DNA from: Actinomycetes bacterium
GTDB taxonomy: Bacteria > Actinomycetota > Actinomycetes > Actinomycetales > Cellulomonadaceae
DNA: 9,354 nt
NCBI GenBank assembly: GCA_023389545.1
Contig: JAEWEI010000440.1
Span: 1 to 9,354, forward strand
Direction of reading: 5' to 3'
Position 1 is the stretch's first letter. Every line of letters starts with the position of its first letter. The notes below the pieces were generated by a model, which was not told the origin of the DNA, searched no databases, and saw only the letters and a list, made by a program, of their open reading frames with translations. Shown here one piece after another: positions 5,295 to 9,354 of the stretch. The position numbers were made by a program, and so were the translations under genes.

Positions 5295-6344
5295 ATGAAG
5301 AACACGCGTGCAGCGGCGGTCGTGGCCTCGGGCCTGGCAGCTCTGCTCATGGCTGGCTGTGGCTCGGTCAACGACGGCGGCTCGTCCGCCGGCGGTGAGG
5401 GCGCCTCGGGCGGAGGATCCTCCTCGTCCGACCAGACGATGGTGACCGTCGTCAAGGTCAAGGGCATCGCCTGGTTCGACCGCATGGACGTCGGCGTCGT
5501 CGCCTACGGCGAGCGCACCGGCATCGACACCCGCACCGAGGGCGGCGACGACGTCTCGCCCGAGAAGCAGATCCAGATCATCCAGGACCTCATCGCGCAG
5601 AAGCCGACCGCGATCACCGTCGTCCCGAACTCGCCGAAGGCGCTCTCCGCCGTGCTGGCGCAGGCCAAGGCGCAGGGCATCATCGTCGTCGCGCACGAGG
5701 CCACCGGCATCGAGAACGTCGACATCGACATCGAGGCCTTCGACAACGCCGACTACGGCATCTCCATCATGGAGAACCTCGGCGAGTGCATGGGCGGCGA
5801 GGGCGACTACGTGCAGTTCGTCGGCGGCCTCACGGCCAAGACGCACATGGAGTGGGTCGAGGCGGCCCACGAGTTCCAGACGGCGGAGTTCCCGGGCATG
5901 AAGCGGGTCGAGGACCCGATCGAGAGCACCGACAACGAGACCGCGGCCTACGAGAAGGCCAAGGAGATCCTCGCGAAGCACCCGAACATCAAGGGCTTCC
6001 AGGGCTCGGCCGGCAACGACGTCCCGGGCATCGCGCGGGCCATCGAGGAGGCCGGTCTCGAGGACCAGGTGTGCGTCATGGGCACCTCGATCCCGTCGGC
6101 CGCGGCGAAGTACCTCGCCACCGGCTCGATCGACAAGATCTTCTTCTGGGACCCGGCCCTCGCGGGTGAGGCCCAGCTCGAGATCGCCCGCATCCTCGCG
6201 GACGGCGGCACGATCGAGGCGGGCACCGACCTGGGCATCGAGGGCTACAGCAGCCTCGTCAAGGTCGAGGGCTACGACAACGTCTACGCGGGCAGCGCAG
6301 CCATCGCAGCGGACGCCAAGGCCGCCAGCTCGTACGACTTCTGA
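5295..6344 (+). CDS. Lipoprotein sugar-binding protein of a CUT2 ABC importer (LsrB/RhaS-like)
   Basis: The 349-residue protein has a lipoprotein signal peptide with lipobox LMAG-C22, so it is anchored outside the membrane by Cys22, followed by a Gly/Ser-rich linker (23-46). The mature part is a type I periplasmic-binding-protein fold (Peripla_BP_4). VVKVKGIAWFDRMDVGV (52-68) is the first strand and loop, ITVVPNSPKALSAVLAQA (107-124) the second, FVGG (175-178) the third, and GSAGNDVPGIARAI (237-250) and KIFFWDPALAGE (281-292) are C-lobe elements. The ending S-S-Y-D-F and the FWDP element recall LsrB and rhamnose-binding RhaS rather than ribose-binding RbsB. It captures the substrate and delivers it to the permeases. 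AGGGAG (5283-5288) is 6 nt before the ATG. A strong hairpin just after the stop may raise its level over the other components. Substrate is unresolved; rhamnose or another deoxysugar, a pentose or a polyol are all possible. Confidence 0.9.
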   Translation: MKNTRAAAVVASGLAALLMAGCGSVNDGGSSAGGEGASGGGSSSSDQTMVTVVKVKGIAWFDRMDVGVVAYGERTGIDTRTEGGDDVSPEKQIQIIQDLIAQKPTAITVVPNSPKALSAVLAQAKAQGIIVVAHEATGIENVDIDIEAFDNADYGISIMENLGECMGGEGDYVQFVGGLTAKTHMEWVEAAHEFQTAEFPGMKRVEDPIESTDNETAAYEKAKEILAKHPNIKGFQGSAGNDVPGIARAIEEAGLEDQVCVMGTSIPSAAAKYLATGSIDKIFFWDPALAGEAQLEIARILADGGTIEAGTDLGIEGYSSLVKVEGYDNVYAGSAAIAADAKAASSYDF

Positions 6345-6350
6345 CCGGCC

Positions 6351-6388
6351 CCGGTGCGGGGCGGCGCGTTGAGCCCGCCCCGCACCGG
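6351..6388 (+). terminator. Strong intercistronic hairpin between binding-protein and ATPase genes
   Basis: CCGGTGCGGGGCGG (6351-6364) pairs perfectly over 14 bp with CCGCCCCGCACCGG (6375-6388) around a 10-nt loop, starting 6 nt after the binding-protein stop. There is no U-tract; the ATPase ribosome site GAAAGG begins 4 nt downstream. In importer operons such stems act as partial terminators or as 3' mRNA protectors that keep the binding protein more abundant than the membrane complex. Confidence 0.75.
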
Positions 6389-6406
6389 CGCTGAAAGGCG
6401 CCCGAC

Positions 6407-7921
6407 ATGACACACCCTGCCCCTGTGGGCACCCCTGCTCCTCTCCTCGAGGTGCGCGACATCGTCAAGCGGTTCGGCGGCGTCACCGCGCTCGGCGGCG
6501 TCAACCTCGACCTGCTCCCCGGCGAGGTCCTGTGCCTCGCGGGCGAGAACGGCTGCGGCAAGTCCACGCTGATCAAGATCATCTCCGGAGCGGAGAAGCC
6601 CGATTCGGGCACGATCCTGGTCGACGGCCAGCCGTTCACCTCCATGAACACGACCGAGGCCATCAAGAGCGGCATCCAGGTCATCTACCAGGACTTCTCG
6701 CTCTTCCCGAACCTCACGGTCGCGGAGAACGTGGTCCTCACCTCCGCCATCGCCTCGCGGCGCAAGCTCTATGACCAGGGCGCCGCCCGGCCCGCCGCGC
6801 AGGCGATCATCGACGACCTCGGCCTCACGCTCGACGTGGACGCCCGGGTCGAGAACCTCTCGGTCGCCGACAAGCAGCTGACAGCGATCTGCCGCGCCCT
6901 GGTGGACGACGCGCGCGTCATCATCATGGACGAGCCGACCACGGCGCTGACCCGCACCGAGGTCGACCGCCTCTTCATCATCGTCGAACGCCTGCGAGCC
7001 CGCGGCGTCGGCCTCATCTTCGTGTCCCACAAGCTCGACGAGGTCCTGACGATCTCGCAGCGCGTGGCCATCCTGCGCTCCGGCAAGAACGTGGTGACGA
7101 GCCCGGCCTCCGAGCTCGACCCCCGCTCGATCGCCGAGCACATGACCGGCAAGGTCCTCGACGAGTCGCGCCAGGTCGCGCCGCTCGACCCGGACAGCCC
7201 CGCCGTCCTCGAGGTCGACCACATGGACCTCCCGGGCGCCTACCACGACGTCTCCTTCACTGTGCGCCGCGGCGAGATCGTCGGGGTCACGGGCCTGCTC
7301 GGCTCGGGCCGCACCGAGATCGCCGAGTCGCTGTTCGGCGTCCTGCCGCCGCAGAGCGGCACGGTCAAGGTCGACGGCACGCCAGTGCGGCTGCGCAGCA
7401 TCGGCGACGCGATCGCCGCCGGCATCGGATACGTCCCCGAGGACCGCCTCACGCAGGGCCTGTTCCTGGAGAAGTCGATCGCCGACAACATGATCGCGGC
7501 CTCGATGGACGGGCACCGCGCACGCCTGGGCACGCTCGACAAGAACGCCGTCCGGGAGACCATCCAGCGGCTGTTCGCGCGGCTGCGGATCAAGGCCCCG
7601 AACGTCCAGGCGCCCGTCCGCTCGCTGTCGGGCGGCAACGCCCAGCGCGTGGTGCTGGCCAAGTGGCTGGCCCGTCGCCCCAAGGTCCTCATGCTCAACG
7701 GCCCCACCGTGGGGGTGGACGTGGGCTCCAAGTCGGAGATCCTCGACATCCTGCGGGCCGAGGCCGCCGACGGCATGGGCGTCCTCGTCATCTCCGACGA
7801 CGCCCCCGAGCTCGTCGCCTGCTGCCACCGGGTGCTCGTCGTGCGGCACGGCCGCGTCGTCGACGTGCTCGAGGGCGACGACGTCGACGTCGACAACATC
7901 CGGAAGAAGGTGGCCGCATGA
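6407..7921 (+). CDS. Sugar ABC importer ATPase with two nucleotide-binding domains (CUT2, MglA/RbsA/LsrA type)
   Basis: The 504-residue cytoplasmic subunit contains two ABC domains in tandem and powers the importer. Domain 1 has Walker A GENGCGKST (46-54), Q-loop Gln95, an atypical signature LSVADKQ (151-157), Walker B VIIMDEPT (171-178) and switch His208 in VSHKLDE. Domain 2 has a degenerate Walker A GLLGSGRTE (296-304, Arg302 for Lys), a good signature LSGGNAQ (407-413), Walker B LMLNGPT (428-434) and SDDAPE (463-468) at the H-loop. In domain 2 Asn431 and Gly432 replace the Asp-Glu pair of the usual LDEPT. One composite ATP site (domain 1 Walker motifs with domain 2 LSGGN) is therefore intact and the other looks dead; a degenerate domain 2 is normal in CUT2, but the NG change goes further. 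GAAAGG (6393-6398) is 8 nt before the ATG. Its last codons overlap the first permease start as ATGA, implying coupled translation. Confidence 0.95.
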   Translation: MTHPAPVGTPAPLLEVRDIVKRFGGVTALGGVNLDLLPGEVLCLAGENGCGKSTLIKIISGAEKPDSGTILVDGQPFTSMNTTEAIKSGIQVIYQDFSLFPNLTVAENVVLTSAIASRRKLYDQGAARPAAQAIIDDLGLTLDVDARVENLSVADKQLTAICRALVDDARVIIMDEPTTALTRTEVDRLFIIVERLRARGVGLIFVSHKLDEVLTISQRVAILRSGKNVVTSPASELDPRSIAEHMTGKVLDESRQVAPLDPDSPAVLEVDHMDLPGAYHDVSFTVRRGEIVGVTGLLGSGRTEIAESLFGVLPPQSGTVKVDGTPVRLRSIGDAIAAGIGYVPEDRLTQGLFLEKSIADNMIAASMDGHRARLGTLDKNAVRETIQRLFARLRIKAPNVQAPVRSLSGGNAQRVVLAKWLARRPKVLMLNGPTVGVDVGSKSEILDILRAEAADGMGVLVISDDAPELVACCHRVLVVRHGRVVDVLEGDDVDVDNIRKKVAA

Positions 7922-8964
7922 GCGCGGGTCGCACCGGCTCGGCAGCGTGGCTCCGCCGCCTGCGCGGGCCCAACAACGAGGGGGTGCTCGCCCTCATCCT
8001 GCTGGTGCTGATCATCGGGATGTCGATCGCCAACCCCGTGTTCTTCACGCTGCCCACCGCGTTCAGCATCCTGCGCAGCGCCATCGTGCCGCTGATCTTC
8101 GCGCTCGGCGTGCTGCTCGTGATCATCTCCGGCGGGATCGACGTGTCGTTCGCCGCCATCGCCGTGTTCGCCGCGTACACCACAGTGCGGGTGTACGGCA
8201 GCGGGGCGATCGACCTCGGCCTCATCGGTGCGTTCGTGATGGCGCTGGTCATCGGCGGCCTGCTCGGGGCGATCAACGGCTTCCTCATCGCCAGGTTCCG
8301 GCTGCCCACGCTGATCGTCACGCTCGGCACGCAGGGCATCTTCAAGGGCGCGCTGCTCACCTACGTCGGCTCGCGGTACATCGCCGACCTGCCGAGCGCG
8401 ATGTCGTGGGTCTCCACGACCAACCTCATCGAGGTCACCACCGACACCGGGCGCGCGTACCTGCACGTCATGGTGGTGCCCGCGATCGTGCTGGCCCTGC
8501 TGCTCGCCTGGGTGCTGCGCCGCACGATGTTCGGCCGCAGCATCTACGCGATCGGTGGCGACGCCGAGGCGGCCCGCCGGGCCGGCATCCGCGTGGTGCG
8601 GACCCAGGTCTGGCTGTACGTGATCGTCGGGATGATGGCGGCCATCGGCGGAATGATCTACATGATCATGGGCCGGTCCGCGAGCCCCCAGGAACTCGTC
8701 GGCGGCGAGCTCGACATCATCGCGGCAGTCGTCCTCGGTGGCGCGTCGATCTTCGGCGGTCGTGGCTCGGTCCTCGGGACCGTGCTCGGCGTCTTCCTCG
8801 TCCAGGTCATCAACAACAGCCTCATCCTCGCCGGCGTCCCCAGCGCGTGGCAGCGGGCCGCCGTCGGCGTGCTCCTGCTCGTCGGTGTCGGCATCCAGGC
8901 GGTGACGGCTCGTGGCTCCGGACGGGCCGCGCTCGTCCACGACGCGCAGGAGGTGACGGCATGA
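7918..8964 (+). CDS. Sugar ABC importer permease 1 (BPD_transp_2, LsrC/RhaP-like)
   Basis: The 348-residue integral membrane subunit of the CUT2 importer has about eight to ten hydrophobic helices after a basic, cytoplasmic N-terminus (1-20). The family landmarks are SGGIDVSFAAIAVF (71-84), the NGFLIARFRLPTLIVTLGT segment (120-138), and AIGGDAEAARRAGI (211-224), the cytoplasmic coupling loop that contacts the ATPase. The glycine-rich GGASIFGGRGSVLGTVLG (274-291) and an ending suited to the family complete it. The ATG at 7918 overlaps the ATPase stop as ATGA and has GAAGG (7906-7910) 7 nt ahead; earlier in-frame starts inside the ATPase gene are shadows. It pairs with the following permease, presumably as a heterodimer like LsrC/LsrD or RhaP/RhaQ. 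Confidence 0.94.
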   Translation: MSAGRTGSAAWLRRLRGPNNEGVLALILLVLIIGMSIANPVFFTLPTAFSILRSAIVPLIFALGVLLVIISGGIDVSFAAIAVFAAYTTVRVYGSGAIDLGLIGAFVMALVIGGLLGAINGFLIARFRLPTLIVTLGTQGIFKGALLTYVGSRYIADLPSAMSWVSTTNLIEVTTDTGRAYLHVMVVPAIVLALLLAWVLRRTMFGRSIYAIGGDAEAARRAGIRVVRTQVWLYVIVGMMAAIGGMIYMIMGRSASPQELVGGELDIIAAVVLGGASIFGGRGSVLGTVLGVFLVQVINNSLILAGVPSAWQRAAVGVLLLVGVGIQAVTARGSGRAALVHDAQEVTA

Positions 8965-9354
8965 ACGCCGTCCAGGAGAAGAACCCGCTGAAGCGCGCCA
9001 ACGCCGAGGTCGACGCGCGGTGGAACGGGCTCGTCGAGCGGCTGCACGTGGACCGCAGCGCGCGCCGCATGCTGCTGCTCGTGGTGGTGGCGTTCGCGAT
9101 CTTCGCAGCGCTCAAGCCGTCGGTGTTCCTCAGCGGCATCAACCTGCAGAACATCGCCATCTCCTCCCCGGAGATCGGCGTCATCGCCATCGCGATGATG
9201 CTCGCGATGCTGACCGGCGGCATCGATCTGTCGCTGGTGTCCATCGCGAACCTGTCGGCGATCACCATCTCGACCCTGTTCACGGCCGTCGCCACGAACA
9301 ACCCGGATCAGGCGGAGCAGCTCTTCCCGCTGCTCGTGCTCGTGGGCCTCGTGG
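8961..9354 (+). CDS. Sugar ABC importer permease 2, N-terminal part (BPD_transp_2, LsrD/RhaQ-like)
   Basis: Only 131 codons are present; the gene runs off the right edge. Translation starts MNAVQEKNPLKRANAEVDAR, an unusually long, charged, cytoplasmic leader of about 36 residues. A first helix follows (LLLVVVAFAIFAAL), then the family loop KPSVFLSGINLQNIAIS. The hallmark membrane motif TGGIDLSLVSIANLSA follows, the same pattern as SGGIDVSFAAIAVF in permease 1. Its ATG (8961-8963) overlaps the previous stop as ATGA, and AGGAGG (8948-8953) is 7 nt upstream, so it is translated efficiently and probably coupled. It would form the heterodimeric membrane channel with permease 1. The intact length and any downstream catabolic genes lie outside the window. 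Confidence 0.9.
   Translation, partial: MNAVQEKNPLKRANAEVDARWNGLVERLHVDRSARRMLLLVVVAFAIFAALKPSVFLSGINLQNIAISSPEIGVIAIAMMLAMLTGGIDLSLVSIANLSAITISTLFTAVATNNPDQAEQLFPLLVLVGLV

Noticed and set aside
5295..6344. Naming the importer lsrBACD or rhaSTPQ
   Set aside because: Family resemblance and gene order fit both, pocket residues do not support AI-2, and no kinase or catabolic gene is visible, so no symbol is justified.
5148..6413. 421-codon minus-strand frame antisense to the binding protein, with Asp/Val/Leu-rich repeats
   Set aside because: The repeats mirror codon bias of the sense gene (GTC, GAC, CTC). The sense strand has a lipobox and family motifs.
6284..7849. 521-codon minus-strand frame antisense to the ATPase
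   Set aside because: Shadow of a clear tandem ABC ATPase; no ribosome site and no domain.
7663..7917. N-terminal extension of permease 1 into the ATPase gene
   Set aside because: It is an out-of-frame overlap with the conserved LNGPT region; ATG 7918 has a ribosome site and an ATGA junction.
7240..8940. 566-codon minus-strand frame across ATPase and permease
   Set aside because: It spans the junction of two coupled genes and is His/Asp/Arg-rich without hydrophobic or domain structure.
1..9354. CRISPR, toxin-antitoxin, phage or insertion-sequence content
   Set aside because: No spaced direct repeats, transposase motifs, terminal inverted repeats or integrase were seen; composition is uniform across the window.

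Overview
The window is very GC-rich, with nearly every third codon position G or C. It has Shine-Dalgarno starts, short or overlapping intergenic spaces and actinobacterial-type proteins. A high-GC actinobacterium is the best inference, perhaps near Cellulomonas, Oerskovia or Cellulosimicrobium; nothing in the window fixes the genus. No tRNA, rRNA, CRISPR array, transposase or phage gene is visible.

Left part (1-1429): the N-terminal 31 codons of a TetR-type repressor run off the left edge on the minus strand. A 310-bp divergent spacer follows, holding a candidate promoter with an abutting operator-like inverted repeat and remains of what may be a frame-broken small membrane protein. An intact zinc-less NADP(H)-dependent MDR oxidoreductase (CurA/PTGR-like) comes next. 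The arrangement suggests a repressor controlling a detoxifying reductase.

Middle part (1426-4300): a convergent hairpin separates the oxidoreductase from a seven-helix membrane protein of unknown function on the minus strand. That gene diverges from a second TetR repressor across a spacer with a near-perfect 16-bp palindrome. Downstream of tetR, after a 104-bp leader with two mutually exclusive hairpins and a 16-bp tandem repeat, is a 14-TM DHA2-type multidrug efflux pump. Its best Shine-Dalgarno points to a CTG start. TetR plus pump (and perhaps the divergent membrane protein) looks like a self-contained drug-responsive unit.

Right part (4319-9354): a DeoR-family sugar-phosphate-responsive repressor is divergent from a carbohydrate ABC importer of the CUT2 type (rhamnose/AI-2/ribose-like). 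The order is lipoprotein solute-binding protein, tandem-domain ATPase, permease 1, and permease 2 cut by the right edge. The last three genes are joined by ATGA overlaps. A 14-bp perfect hairpin separates the binding-protein gene from the ATPase gene and probably lets the binding protein be made in excess. The intergenic region has TTCGC boxes that exactly flank a candidate -35 element. The ATPase has one intact composite ATP site and one degenerate one, including Asn-Gly in place of Asp-Glu in the second Walker B. The transported sugar cannot be read from this window, because the catabolic genes lie beyond it.

No radically new system is evident. The most useful leads are the asymmetric ATPase, the substrate of the LsrB/RhaS-like importer, the CTG start of the efflux pump and several unreported-looking RNA hairpins and operators.
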